A stretch of DNA of 64,000 nt from Palsa-504 sp963808615. GTDB taxonomy: Bacteria > Actinomycetota > Actinomycetes > Streptosporangiales > Streptosporangiaceae. The notes beneath the pieces are model-generated. The model did no database searches and was not told the DNA's origin. It saw nothing but the letters and a program-made list of their open reading frames with translations. Positions 45,001 to 54,249 of this stretch are shown in pieces. The stretch lies in the NCBI GenBank assembly GCA_963808615.1, contig CAWEGV010000012.1, positions 434,001 through 498,000 on the forward strand, read 5' to 3'. The translations under genes and the position numbers were made by a program. The stretch's first letter is position 1, and every line of letters begins with the position of its first letter.

Positions 45001-45674
45001 CCCACGAGCGGCTTGCCACCGTGGCCCAGCACACCGAGGTCGGCGCGGGGATGTACGTCGCGCTGAAGGACCTGGAGATCCGCGGCGCCGGGAACCTGCT
45101 CGGCGGCGAACAGTCCGGGCACATCGCCGGGGTCGGGTTCGACCTGTACGTGCGCATGATCGGCGAGGCGGTCAGCGAGCTCAAGGGCGACGGCCCTGCG
45201 GAAAAGCCCGAAGTCCGGGTGGAGCTTCCGGTCAACGCGCACATCCCGCACGACTACGTGCCCGGCGAACGGCTCCGGCTGGAGGCCTATACGCGGATCG
45301 CCGCGATTGATTCGGAAGAGGACGTGTCAGCCGTGCTTAGCGAGCTTGCCGACCGGTACGGCCCGCCGCCCGAGCCGGTGCTCAACCTGCTCGAGGTGGC
45401 GCGGCTGCGCGCCGCGGCCCGGCGGGCGGGGCTCACCGACATCACCGTGGCGGGCAACCACATCCGGTTCGCACCGGTCGAGTTGCCTGATTCGCGGCAG
45501 GTGCGGGCGCAGCGGCTGTACCCCAAGACGGTGCTGAAGTCAGCGGTGCGTACGATGCTCGTACCGGTGCCGGGGACGGCTCCTGCCGGCGGACAGCCGT
45601 TGCGGGATACTGAGCTGCTGGCCTGGTGCGGTGAGGTCATCCGCTCGGTACTCGCCGGCCTGCCTGGAGTGTGA
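42036..45674 (+). CDS. mfd: Transcription-repair coupling factor Mfd
   Basis: Mfd removes RNA polymerase stalled at DNA lesions and recruits UvrA. The 1,212-residue sequence has the UvrB-like N-terminal module, the RNA-polymerase-interaction domain (GNYVVHEQHGVGRYLEM, ~540) and RecG-like translocase motifs: Walker A GDVGYGKTEIAV at ~690 and Walker B VVIDEEQRFGVEHKE at ~789. The C-terminal TRCF domain is complete. Normal length. The gene begins an operon-like run with the SurA-N lipoprotein and mazG. Confidence 0.97.
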   Translation: MSLGGLLTIIDDDPQLREVVARAEDDAGAASDTGPSAATLAGEDLIAPPTLRSALAAALTRPRGPSRFVLAVTATAREADNLTAALGSFLPASSVACFPGWETLPHERLSPQSDTVGRRMAVLRRLAHPAAPGQPHGPLTVVVAPVRSLLQPIVAGLGDLEPVSLQVGQACDLDDLIARLVEIGYSREDLVGSRGEIAVRGGIVDVFPPTEEHPLRIEFFGDTVDEIRYFKVADQLSIGPAEDGLWAPPCRELLLTPAVRARAKELADTHPALADMLGKLAEGIPVEGMEAFAPVLADRMDLLLDYVPPDGIVLACDPERIRARAEELVRTSQEFLEASWASAAAGGEAPIDLGPSAFQPIARIRAAAAALDLPWWTIAPFGVTDAEADEPGGGAHPGPGLAETGPADRVPFRIHATLAPTYRGDAARMIADVRSWLTEDWRVVLVTEGHGPAQRLAEMLRGEGIGARLDDLAEAPEPGVPYVTTARIENGFVWPAVKLVLLTESDLAGHPAGLPTTRDMRRMPSRRRGGVDPLQLRAGNYVVHEQHGVGRYLEMTSRTAAGATREYLVIEYAPNRRGQPPDRLYVPTDQLDEVTRYTGGEAPTLHRLGGADWAKAKGRARKAVRQIASELIRLYSARMASPGFAFGPDTPWQRELEDAFPYVETPDQLGAINEVKADMERPVPMDRLISGDVGYGKTEIAVRAAFKAVQDGKQVAVLVPTTLLVQQHYSTFSERYAPFPVVVRPLSRFQGGAETAETLRGLADGTVDVVIGTHKLLSPETRFARLGLVVIDEEQRFGVEHKEYLKGLRTEVDVLAMSATPIPRTLEMGVAGIREMSTILTPPEERHPVLTFVGPYDARQAAAAIRRELLRDGQVFYVHNRVTSIRRVAAQVAELVPEARIAVAHGQMNEHELEQVMVDFWERKYDVLVATTIVESGLDIPNANTLIIDRADMYGLSQLHQLRGRVGRGTERAYAYFLYPSETALTETAHERLATVAQHTEVGAGMYVALKDLEIRGAGNLLGGEQSGHIAGVGFDLYVRMIGEAVSELKGDGPAEKPEVRVELPVNAHIPHDYVPGERLRLEAYTRIAAIDSEEDVSAVLSELADRYGPPPEPVLNLLEVARLRAAARRAGLTDITVAGNHIRFAPVELPDSRQVRAQRLYPKTVLKSAVRTMLVPVPGTAPAGGQPLRDTELLAWCGEVIRSVLAGLPGV

Positions 45675-46386
45675 GCGTGGGAAGGGATAGTGGGGTGCTC
45701 GGGAGGCTTGTCAAGACGTCCGCCGTCGTGATCGGGACGGCCCTGGCGGTGACGGCGTGCTCCGTCCCGCCGGTGAAGATGGGCGCCGCGGCGGTCCTGG
45801 GCAACGACAGGATCACGATCGCGACCCTCAATTCCCAGGTCACCAACCTCCACGAAACGGTCAAGCAGTACCCCAGCCTGGTGACGCTGACCGCGATGCA
45901 GCAGATCCAGCAGACACTCACCTGGCTGGTCCGGTACCAGATCAACGACGAGCTGGCCCGCCAGAACGGGATCACGATCACGACCACCGAGGCGGAGGCC
46001 GCGCTGGCGGAGATCTACGCGTCGGCCAAGGCCCAGGCGCAGGCGCAGGGCCTGGCCAACGTCACCCTGGATCTCATCCTGGCCGCCAACGGGATCCCGC
46101 CGGATACCTCCGCCGAGCTGGGCCGGTACCAGGCCATCGAGACCCAGTACGTCAAGAACGTCAGCGGCGGCACGGTCCCGACGTCGACGTCGGGCCAGGC
46201 GGCCGCGAGCGCCAAGCTCGAGCAGGCCCAGTGCCAGGCGGCCAAGGGCCTGGACATTCGCGTCAACCCGCAGTTCGGGCGGATGGATTACTCCCAGGCC
46301 CCGTACCAGGTCGTGTCGGCGCCCAGCACGGTGTCCGGGACTCCCGGGCCGGCGCCGACGGCTTCGCCGTCAGGGCTGGCGCCCGC

Positions 46387-46393
<7 letters not shown>
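45671..46393 (+). CDS. SurA-N-terminal-domain lipoprotein
   Basis: A 240-residue exported lipoprotein: signal TSAVVIGTALAVTAC with lipid Cys30, followed by a SurA/PrsA-like N-terminal chaperone domain (LNSQVTNLHETVKQYP; LTWLVRYQINDELARQNGIT). There is no parvulin PPIase domain. GTG 45671 overlaps the mfd stop by 4 nt; GTG 45677 is an alternative. The mfd-SurA-N-mazG order is conserved in actinomycetes. Likely helps fold exported proteins. Confidence 0.82.
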
Positions 46394-47350
<957 letters not shown>

Positions 47351-47352
<2 letters not shown>

Positions 47353-47369
47353 CGCTTTGAGCGTTTTTC
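47351..47369 (+). terminator. Intrinsic terminator after mazG
   Basis: AACGC-TTTGA-GCGTT hairpin (47351-47365) followed by TTTT. It overlaps the last base of the mazG stop region and is unusually A+T-rich for this DNA. Confidence 0.6.
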
Positions 47370-47499
47370 TGCGCTCTGCCGCTCTTTGCTGTAACTTGTC
47401 CGCTGAGCTGCTTTACGACCTGTACGCGTAAACCTGTGCACGTGCGAATGCGTCTTTAATGCGGGAGATCGTAGGACGGACTGAGCGGGAGCGTGGGAA

Positions 47500-48024
47500 G
47501 TGCCGAGCATGCTGGGTGCTACCTGCGTGGGGGTGGTGGTATGTGTGTTCGGTGTTGGTGCTGGTGTTGCTCATGCGCGGCTCGATCGTCGGGCCATCCG
47601 GCCCGCATCTGGCTGGGCGAGGGGCTGCCTACGCAGAGCAGCACTAATCGGCCTTAGTTGTGCGATCCTCAGTGTGTTCGCGGCGGCCCAGCTTCGCTCT
47701 GGCAACGATGTCGCGGAAACCGACAGTGCCCTGAGCTTTGCGCGGCCGGGCGTCTGGCTGGTTGCTATCTGGCTGGCGAGGGGATACGACGTCCGGTTTA
47801 CCGGGACCGGCTCAGATGAGTTCCGCAAGATCCTGAACGCCGCAGCGGGCCTGGTCCGGCTTGACCTGAGATACGTGGAGAACTGGTCGTTCGCCCTTAG
47901 ACCTGCAGCCCATGTGGAAGACCGTCTCAACGCCCGTTCGGAGGTCGGGCGCGTATTAACAGATTTCGACTACCAGCCGAAGACGATACTGCGCTCCGCC
48001 GACAGACCTCCCAGGGAGTCATGA
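47500..48024 (+). pseudogene. Remnant of a polyprenyl-phosphate sugar transferase C-terminus
   Basis: The 174-codon frame is mostly unrecognisable, but near 47870 it reads RLDLRYVENWSFAL, the hallmark C-terminal motif of bacterial sugar transferases (usually (L/V)DLxYVxNWSLxLDL). The tail that should follow is altered (RPAAHVEDRLNA) and the catalytic core upstream is missing. The intact homologue in this window (58332) has LDLLYVDNWSLGLDL. So this is a degraded fragment at the left edge of the glycan locus. The N-terminal half has one or two hydrophobic stretches of no clear origin. Confidence 0.55.
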
Positions 48025-48067
48025 AGGTGCGGTCGGCTCGCGCATCTGCATAGATGGGAGGGCGGGT

Positions 48068-48637
48068 ATGAGGATGCCGGAGCAGAACCCTTATACCCCA
48101 GACATCGCCGGGCTCGTGCGCGGTGCCTCGGCCGGGGACCGGCGGGCGTGGGAACGCCTGGTAGAGCAGTACGCCAGGCTCATCTGGTCTATTACTGCGG
48201 ACTTCAGGCTGGCAGAGAGCGATGCAGCCGATGTCGCCCAGACCACGTGGCTGCGCCTGCTCGAGCACATCGACCGGATCGAGTACCCGGATCGCGTTGG
48301 TTCCTGGCTGGCGGCGACCGCTCGGAACGAGTGCCTCCGCAGCCTGGCAGCGCGCAAGAGGGTGGTCCTGGGCCATGATGAGGAGGTTCTCTCCGGCGTG
48401 GTCGCCTCCGAGCCCGAGGTCGACGAGCGCATCCTCGCCGACGAACGCGATCAGATCGTTCGCGATGCGCTGTCCCGTCTGCCCCGGCGGTGGCAGAGGC
48501 TGCTCGAATTGCTCATGGCCGATCCGCCTTCGTCTTATGCCGACATCTCCGACGAGTTGGGCCTCCCTGTGGGCAGCATTGGCCCCACACGGGGACGGTG
48601 CCTAGCTCAGCTTCGCGTGCTACTGCAGGCATCATGA
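48068..48637 (+). CDS. ECF-type RNA polymerase sigma factor
   Basis: A 189-residue extracytoplasmic-function sigma factor. Region 2 includes WERLVEQYARLIWSITADFR and AADVAQTTWLRLLEHI; region 4 includes LSRLPRRWQRLLELLMADPP and a helix-turn-helix (YADISDELGLPVGSIGPTRG). No anti-sigma gene is adjacent. It is the first intact gene before the heptose genes and points the same way, so it may drive them. Its own promoter specificity is unknown. Confidence 0.85.
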   Translation: MRMPEQNPYTPDIAGLVRGASAGDRRAWERLVEQYARLIWSITADFRLAESDAADVAQTTWLRLLEHIDRIEYPDRVGSWLAATARNECLRSLAARKRVVLGHDEEVLSGVVASEPEVDERILADERDQIVRDALSRLPRRWQRLLELLMADPPSSYADISDELGLPVGSIGPTRGRCLAQLRVLLQAS

Positions 48638-48852
48638 GCCACGCGTCGCTACGTCCACCCAATGGTGACCGGCGGCCTCGACTCTCGGGAAGGCGCGACG
48701 GACTTCGGCCATCAGGTCCGCCACGAACAGTTGCACGGCTTCTGGCCGACCTCGGCGGGGTATCAGACCGTATCACGGCCGTCGGCTGCGCGCTCATATG
48801 AAGGCAAGGCCGGGCTGCTTTGTGCGGACGAGCCAGGGTGGGAGGTGACGCG

Positions 48853-49452
48853 ATGAAGGCTGCTCCCGTCGGCCTCGGCGACGCAATGCGTACCGCATCC
48901 AGCCCGCGTGCGCGTCCCGGCATCCTTCTCGATCGCGATGGCACGATCATCGTTGACCACGGATATATCGGCTCGATCGACCGAATCGAATTCATCGAGG
49001 GCGCACCGGAAGCCATCGCCTGCTTCAACCGGGCCGGTATCCCGGTCGCGGTAGTGACCAACCAGGCGGGAGTGGCGAGAGGACTGTACGGGATTGATGA
49101 CGTTGACCGGGTGCACCGGCATATCGCAAAACACCTGGCCGAGCATGGGGCACACATCGACTTGTTCGTGTACTGTCCCTATCATCCCGCAGGGCTCATC
49201 GAGGCCTTCGCCCGGACCAGCGAGGACCGCAAGCCGAGGCCGGGCATGGCGAGGGCCGCAGAGGCCGCGTTGAACCTTGACCTAACGGCCTCGTGGGTCG
49301 TTGGTGACCGGCCCGAAGACGTCGGCCTCGCAGAAGCGGTCGGAGCATCGGCGATTTACCTCGGTAACGACGACTGCCGGCGCCCAGGTGTCTGGTCGTT
49401 CACGAGCCTTGCCGCCGCGGCCCCTTTCGTATTGGAGCGCATCGCCGTATGA
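48853..49452 (+). CDS. gmhB: D-glycero-D-manno-heptose 1,7-bisphosphate phosphatase (GmhB), zinc site changed
   Basis: It removes the 7-phosphate from heptose-1,7-bisphosphate. The 199-residue HAD phosphatase has the nucleophile motif LLDRDGTI (Asp27, Asp29), VTNQAGVARG and VGDRPEDVGLA. Typical GmhB binds zinc through CxH...CxC: here Cys108 and His111 are kept (CPYHP), but the later pair reads S-E-D (Ser123, Asp125) in RTSEDRKPRPGM. So the structural zinc is probably lost. The frame is open before ATG 48853, which has a good GGGAGG RBS. It overlaps gmhA by 4 nt. Confidence 0.85.
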   Translation: MKAAPVGLGDAMRTASSPRARPGILLDRDGTIIVDHGYIGSIDRIEFIEGAPEAIACFNRAGIPVAVVTNQAGVARGLYGIDDVDRVHRHIAKHLAEHGAHIDLFVYCPYHPAGLIEAFARTSEDRKPRPGMARAAEAALNLDLTASWVVGDRPEDVGLAEAVGASAIYLGNDDCRRPGVWSFTSLAAAAPFVLERIAV

Positions 49453-50123
49453 GTTCTATTTACGATCTGCGGACTGTCGCGCCACCTGCTGAGGGTAGCG
49501 CGGTGAGATTTCCTATAGCGCCCTACACGAACGCGGCATCTTATTTCGACGCTTACGCGGACGAAATGTCACGGGCGGCCAAGACCATCGATCCCGCGGC
49601 GTTTGATCGCGCGGCGACGATTCTCCTCGAAGCCTACGCGAACGGCGCCCGGATGTTCTCATGCGGCAATGGCGGCTCTGCGTCGATCGCCAACCACATT
49701 CAATGCGACCATGTCAAGGGCGTCCGGACGGCGACCGACCTCACCCCCCAGGTTCTGAGCCTTAGCACTAACGTCGAACTGGTCACCGCGATAGCCAACG
49801 ACATGGGATATGAGAACATCTTCGTCTACCAGCTGCAGTCACAGTCCTGCCTGGGCGACGTGCTCGTGGCTGTCTCGTCGTCAGGCCGTTCGCCCAATAT
49901 CGTTCAGGCTCTCACGTGGGCCCGGGAGCATGGCCTCCGCACCATCGCGATTACCGGTTTCGACGGAGGCGACGCCAGGGCGTTGGCCGAGGTCAGCGTC
50001 CACGTCGAGTGCACGAATTACGGCATAATCGAGGACTTGCACCAGGCCATCATGCACGCTCTGGCCCAGTACATCCGTCAGTCGCGAATGAGTTCGGACG
50101 CGATAGCAACGACTGTGTTCTGA
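49449..50123 (+). CDS. gmhA: Sedoheptulose-7-phosphate isomerase
   Basis: It converts sedoheptulose 7-phosphate to D-glycero-D-manno-heptose 7-phosphate, the first step. A SIS-domain protein of 224 residues with CGNGGSASIANHIQCDHVKG (phosphate loop and metal/substrate residues), SSSGRSPNIVQAL and the C-terminal EDLHQAIMHAL. The N-terminus is ~25 residues longer than E. coli GmhA. Start overlaps the gmhB stop. Confidence 0.88.
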   Translation: MSSIYDLRTVAPPAEGSAVRFPIAPYTNAASYFDAYADEMSRAAKTIDPAAFDRAATILLEAYANGARMFSCGNGGSASIANHIQCDHVKGVRTATDLTPQVLSLSTNVELVTAIANDMGYENIFVYQLQSQSCLGDVLVAVSSSGRSPNIVQALTWAREHGLRTIAITGFDGGDARALAEVSVHVECTNYGIIEDLHQAIMHALAQYIRQSRMSSDAIATTVF

Positions 50124-50191
50124 ACCGTGACAACACCGGAAGCCGAACGTGACGCCAAAGCGGAATACATCATCAACTCAGAAAGACGGAA

Positions 50192-51304
50192 ATGAAAATC
50201 CTCGTCACCGGCGGCGCCGGGTTCATCGGCTCCCATACCTGCGACCGGCTGCTGTCGCTCGGACACGAAGTTATCGTGCTCGATGCGCTGACTCCGCCGG
50301 TCCACCGGGACGGGCAGCCGGCTTACCTGAGTTCCGAAGTCGACTTCTATCAGGGTGATACCCGCAACCGCGACTTGGTCACTAACCTTCTCCGCCGTGT
50401 CGACGCCGTCTACCATTTCGCCGCCTACCAGGACTACCTGCCCGACTTCTCGCGGTTCTCCGACGTGAACGTGGTCTCGACCGCCCTGCTGTACGAGATC
50501 CTCGTGGCCGAACGCCTCGACCTCGCCCGGGTCGTGGTCGCCTCGTCGCAGTCAGCGATGGGCGAGGGACTGTACTGGTGCCCGGTCGACGGCGCGCAGA
50601 TACCGAGTATGCGACCGGAAAGTGCTCTTGCGGCCAGCCAGTGGGACATCCCGTGCCCGGAGTGCGGCGGACCACTCGAGATGCGGCCCACGCCAGAGCG
50701 CGTCTCTAACCCCCAGAACGCCTACGGCATGTCGAAGCTGGCCGAGGAAATGGTCGCCATCAACCTAGGACGCCGGTACGGCGTCCCGACGGTCGCTCTC
50801 AGGTACAGCATCGTCCAGGGCCCCCGGCAGTCCGTGTACAACGCCTACTCCGGCGCGTGCCGCATCTTCTGCCTGAGCTACATGCTGGGCAGGGTTCCCG
50901 TCCTCTATGAGGATGGCACTGCGATCCGCGATTACGTCAACATCGACGACGTTGTGGATGCGAACGTGCTTGTGCTGTCAGACGCCCGCGCCGTGGGGCG
51001 AGTCTTCAACGTCGGAGGCGGCCGGGCGGTCACCACCCGGGAATTTGCGGACATCGTGATGCGCCAGTACGGGTCGGCGCAGTGCGGAATGGTAACCGGG
51101 GAGTACCGTTTCGGTGACACACGGCACACCTTGTCTGACATTAGCGCCCTGCGGGAACTGGGTTGGGAGGCCCAGCGTACCCCGGCCGATTCGGTCGCGG
51201 CTTACGCCGAGTGGCTCAAGGGCATGGACGGCTTGGACGGGGTGCTGGCCGAGGCCGACGCGCGAATGCGCGCCCTCGGGGTCGTTAGGAGGGCGGGGAC
51301 ATGA
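50192..51304 (+). CDS. NAD-dependent sugar-nucleotide epimerase/dehydratase (extended SDR) with CPECGG insert
   Basis: The 370-residue extended SDR has the NAD motif GGAGFIGSH and the catalytic YxxxK (YGMSK). Upstream of it lies an insertion with WCPVDG and CPECGGPLEMRPTPE, a knuckle-like pair also found in rhamnose-type 4-epimerases. The substrate is therefore likely an NDP-sugar, perhaps GDP-heptose or a derivative given the neighbours; GDP-mannose and dTDP-rhamnose are alternatives. ATG 50192 is 68 nt after gmhA. It overlaps hddC by 4 nt. Confidence 0.75.
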   Translation: MKILVTGGAGFIGSHTCDRLLSLGHEVIVLDALTPPVHRDGQPAYLSSEVDFYQGDTRNRDLVTNLLRRVDAVYHFAAYQDYLPDFSRFSDVNVVSTALLYEILVAERLDLARVVVASSQSAMGEGLYWCPVDGAQIPSMRPESALAASQWDIPCPECGGPLEMRPTPERVSNPQNAYGMSKLAEEMVAINLGRRYGVPTVALRYSIVQGPRQSVYNAYSGACRIFCLSYMLGRVPVLYEDGTAIRDYVNIDDVVDANVLVLSDARAVGRVFNVGGGRAVTTREFADIVMRQYGSAQCGMVTGEYRFGDTRHTLSDISALRELGWEAQRTPADSVAAYAEWLKGMDGLDGVLAEADARMRALGVVRRAGT

Positions 51305-52002
51305 AAGCCTTCCTGCTCGCTGCGGGCGTGGGCAGTCGGCTGAGGCCCATCACCGACACCATCCCGAAGTGCATGGTTCCCATCGGCGGCCAGCCCATGC
51401 TCGACATCTGGCTCGACGCGTTCGACCGGGCAGGCGTGGACGAGGTTCTCGTCAACCTGCACCACCTGCCGGACGTGGTGCGTCACCACCTAGAACAGCG
51501 AGCTGGAACGCCGGTCGTGCGGACCTTCTTCGAGCCGGAACTGCTCGGCAGCGCGGGCACGCTCGTCGCCAACCGCGCGTGGGTGGACGGTGAAGAGATG
51601 TTCCTAGCCTGCTACGCCGATAACCTCACCGATTACGACCTGAGCTCCCTGACCCAGAGGCACCGGGAGCACGGCGCGATCGCGACGCTGACGGTCTTTC
51701 ATTCCGAACAGCCCTCCGCTGGAGGCGTCGTGGAGCTTGACGCGACCGGCGTCATCGTCGGCTTCGAGGAGAAGCCGGCCAACCCAGTATCCGATCTAGT
51801 GAACGCTGGGATGTATGCCTTTCACCCAGGTGTGCTCGACGAGCTGGGCGGTCCCTCGCCGTGCGACATCGGCCATGACCTGCTTCCGCGGCTGGTGGGT
51901 AGAGCCAAGGCCACGCCGGTGAAGGGCTACTTCCGGGACATCGGAACGATCGATGCGTACGAACGGGCGCAGCGGGAGTGGCCGGTGCGAGCCGCCATAT
52001 GA
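51301..52002 (+). CDS. hddC: D-glycero-alpha-D-manno-heptose 1-phosphate guanylyltransferase-like nucleotidyltransferase
   Basis: It joins the heptose 1-phosphate to GMP, giving GDP-heptose. The 233-residue nucleotidyltransferase has the signature LAAGVGSRLRPITDTIPKCM and EEKPANP near ~156, with FRDIGTIDAYERAQ at the end. The base (GTP or another) cannot be read from the motif; HddC is chosen because hddA, gmhA and gmhB are adjacent. Overlaps hddA by 4 nt. Confidence 0.75.
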   Translation: MKAFLLAAGVGSRLRPITDTIPKCMVPIGGQPMLDIWLDAFDRAGVDEVLVNLHHLPDVVRHHLEQRAGTPVVRTFFEPELLGSAGTLVANRAWVDGEEMFLACYADNLTDYDLSSLTQRHREHGAIATLTVFHSEQPSAGGVVELDATGVIVGFEEKPANPVSDLVNAGMYAFHPGVLDELGGPSPCDIGHDLLPRLVGRAKATPVKGYFRDIGTIDAYERAQREWPVRAAI

Positions 52003-52991
52003 TCATCACCCAGACCCCTTTGCGCATCGGGCTGCTGGGCGGGGGCACGGACCTGCCCGACTACTACCGCGAGCACGGCGGCCGGGTCCTGAACTGCGCG
52101 ATCGACAAATACATGTACGTGATCGTGAAGCAGCGGTTCGACAACGACATCTATGTCAACTACTCCCAGAAGGAAATCGTCTCCCGCGTCGAGGACCTGG
52201 AGCACGAGCTGGTCCGGGAAGCTATGTTGATGACCGGCGTGACGAACGGCGTGGAGATCACCACGCTGGCCGACATCCCGTCCGCAGGTGGTTCCGGCCT
52301 CGGCGCGTCCTCCGCGGTGACCGTCGGCTTGCTGCATGCGCTGTTTGCGTACCGCGGGCGGCAGGTGACGGCGGAAGAGCTAGCCGATCGTGCCTGCGCG
52401 ATCGAGATCGATCGCTGCGGGAAGCCCATCGGCAAGCAGGATCAGTACATTGCCGCCTACGGGGGCATCCGGGACATCCGCTTCGGACCCGGCGATCAGG
52501 TGATGGCCGAAGAACTGGACCTGCCCGCGGCCGTACGCCGGGACCTGCAGCGGAATATCATGCTCTTCTATACGGGGGTCACCAGGAGCGCGAACTCGAT
52601 CCTCGCCGAGCAGACCGCCAACATCAAAGCCAGCCGTGATCAGCTTGACCTCCTGCGCGACCTCGCCGGCTTGGCCGCCGATCAGCTGCGCTGCGGGGAT
52701 GTGGACGGGGTCGGCGAGGCGATGCGCAAAGGCTGGGAGGCCAAGCGGCAGCTGGCCGCAGGCATATCGAATCCCCAGGTCGACATGGCAGTCGAGCGGG
52801 TACTCGAGGACGGAGCGCTGGGCGCCAAGCTGACCGGCGCCGGCGGCGGCGGCTTCTTGCTGGTCATCTGCCCGATGGAACGGCAGCGTGCCGTGCGGGA
52901 TAGTCTGGCCGACATGCGTGAACTGCCGGTGAAGCTGGACCCGCTCGGGTCACGGATTGTGCTCAACGTGCTGCGCGACATCTGGGGCTGA
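51999..52991 (+). CDS. hddA: D-glycero-alpha-D-manno-heptose-7-phosphate kinase
   Basis: It phosphorylates heptose 7-phosphate at C1 with ATP. A 330-residue GHMP kinase: N-terminus TPLRIGLLGGGTDLPDYY, ATP loop PSAGGSGLGASSAVTVGLL and C-terminal TGAGGGGFLLV. The HddA-type N-terminus (GGGTDLPDY) separates it from galactokinase-type members. ATG 51999 overlaps the hddC stop. It closes the four-gene GDP-heptose pathway. Confidence 0.88.
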   Translation: MIITQTPLRIGLLGGGTDLPDYYREHGGRVLNCAIDKYMYVIVKQRFDNDIYVNYSQKEIVSRVEDLEHELVREAMLMTGVTNGVEITTLADIPSAGGSGLGASSAVTVGLLHALFAYRGRQVTAEELADRACAIEIDRCGKPIGKQDQYIAAYGGIRDIRFGPGDQVMAEELDLPAAVRRDLQRNIMLFYTGVTRSANSILAEQTANIKASRDQLDLLRDLAGLAADQLRCGDVDGVGEAMRKGWEAKRQLAAGISNPQVDMAVERVLEDGALGAKLTGAGGGGFLLVICPMERQRAVRDSLADMRELPVKLDPLGSRIVLNVLRDIWG

Positions 52992-53360
52992 GGAACACGA
53001 CGGGTGCGTGATATCACGGCCAAGAAAATCGATCCTCAGCCTCAGCTATATCGGCCCCGCCTGATCACGCTCTCGGAGAGTGATCGGAGAGGCATGAGCG
53101 AGCGAATCGCTCGCCGAGGTGGGCCCTATCGGCCGCAGGACTCGCGGTGGCTGCAGCAATACTATTGGTGTCTGTTGTTCGCGGTTCCTCTTCGCCGCAG
53201 CCTGCTACGGCCACCTTCGTACAGATATCGGTGCGGGACGAAGCGCCTCGTGGTATCTCCGGTGCAGCCGGGAGCCTTTGGCCGACCGCCGGAAGTCGGG
53301 AGCCGACACTTCCCTAAGGAGTTCCCGTGTCCAGGTCTTCCATCACTAGGGGTTTCATTC
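52992..53360 (+). other. 369-bp leader region upstream of the GH12 relic
   Basis: The frame is open but the translation is not protein-like. Two hairpins are present: around 53063-53085 (GATCAC...TGATC with CTCTC/GAGAG inside) and GCGAGCG-AAT-CGCTCGC at 53098-53114. They may be a terminator of the heptose operon or a regulatory leader. No riboswitch class is recognised. Confidence 0.45.
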
Positions 53361-54249
53361 ATGCGGCAACTGAAGCGCCACTTTAAAAAACTCCGCCGAC
53401 CGCATTCCAGCCAGAACGAGCGTCGAAACGTCATTGCGATTGCAGTCACGGCAGCCGCTGCCTTTCTGTGCGCGTATCTTCTGCCCAGCTCCCACGCTGA
53501 GTCGCTCTTCGCCAGTTCTGGAGCAAAGAGCAGTGCCTTCAAGGCGTTGGCGACCGGCAACACCTGCGCCAATCCGACGATTATCCCGATGAATCCCAAT
53601 AACGCCCAGAGTGGCGTTATGAGAGGCGGTTATTACGTTACTAATGATAACTGGAACGCTGACCGTTACATGGACGTGTTGCAGGCCCTTTACGTCTGCA
53701 ACTATAACAGCTGGTACGCGATTGCCAACATGAACAATGCTACCGGCGACGGCGCCGTTAAAACATCGCCGAATGTCCAGGAACCCGGTATCCTACCCCA
53801 ACTGAGCTGAGCAGCTGGAAATCCATAACCAGCCAGTTCTCTGACATGCCGCCGGGTACGGGCTCGGACTACTGTATTTGGGAGTTTGAGTATGATATCT
53901 GGCTCAACGGTCTCGCCGACAGCAGCTCGACCGAGGTCATGATCTGGACCTACAATAACGGCCAGACTCCCTCCGGTTCGCTAAGCGGGTTGTTTACTGA
54001 CGCTGGCCACACCTATGACGTATACCGTAGATCGCCGGGTCAATACTCGCCTTTGTCGACCGGAGCAACAATCTGTCGGGCAAGCTCAATCTGCTCGATT
54101 TCTTCAAATACGTGATTTCGAGGGGCTGGATGCCGAGCTCATCGACGCTGTACCAGATCTGTAATGGCGTCGAACTCGTGTCAACAAACAGTAGACCCGA
54201 AAAGTTTACCATTAATGACTTTTCCATTAAAATGAATGCTTATTCATAA
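53361..54249 (+). pseudogene. Glycoside hydrolase family 12 endoglucanase relic (two frame changes)
   Basis: ATG 53361 begins an exported protein (twin basic start, signal span VIAIAVTAAAAFLCAYLLPS). The mature part follows in three frames: GGYYVTNDNWNADRYMDVLQ (frame of 53361), then after about 53790 TELSSWKSITSQFSDMPPGT and EVMIWTYNNGQTPSGS (one base back), then after about 54030 ILAFVDRSNNLSGKLNLLDF to FTINDFSIKMNAYS (one more base back). Order and motifs match GH12 cellulase/xyloglucanase. Each change fits a one-base loss. The DNA is A+T-richer than its neighbours, suggesting foreign origin. Without the changes it would be ~295 residues. Confidence 0.75.

Noticed and set aside
48640..48850. 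Coding-like reverse frame (VADLMAEVRRAFPRVEAAGH)
   Set aside because: It is only ~40 codons, has no clear start and no recognised family; it may be a shadow or a small relic.
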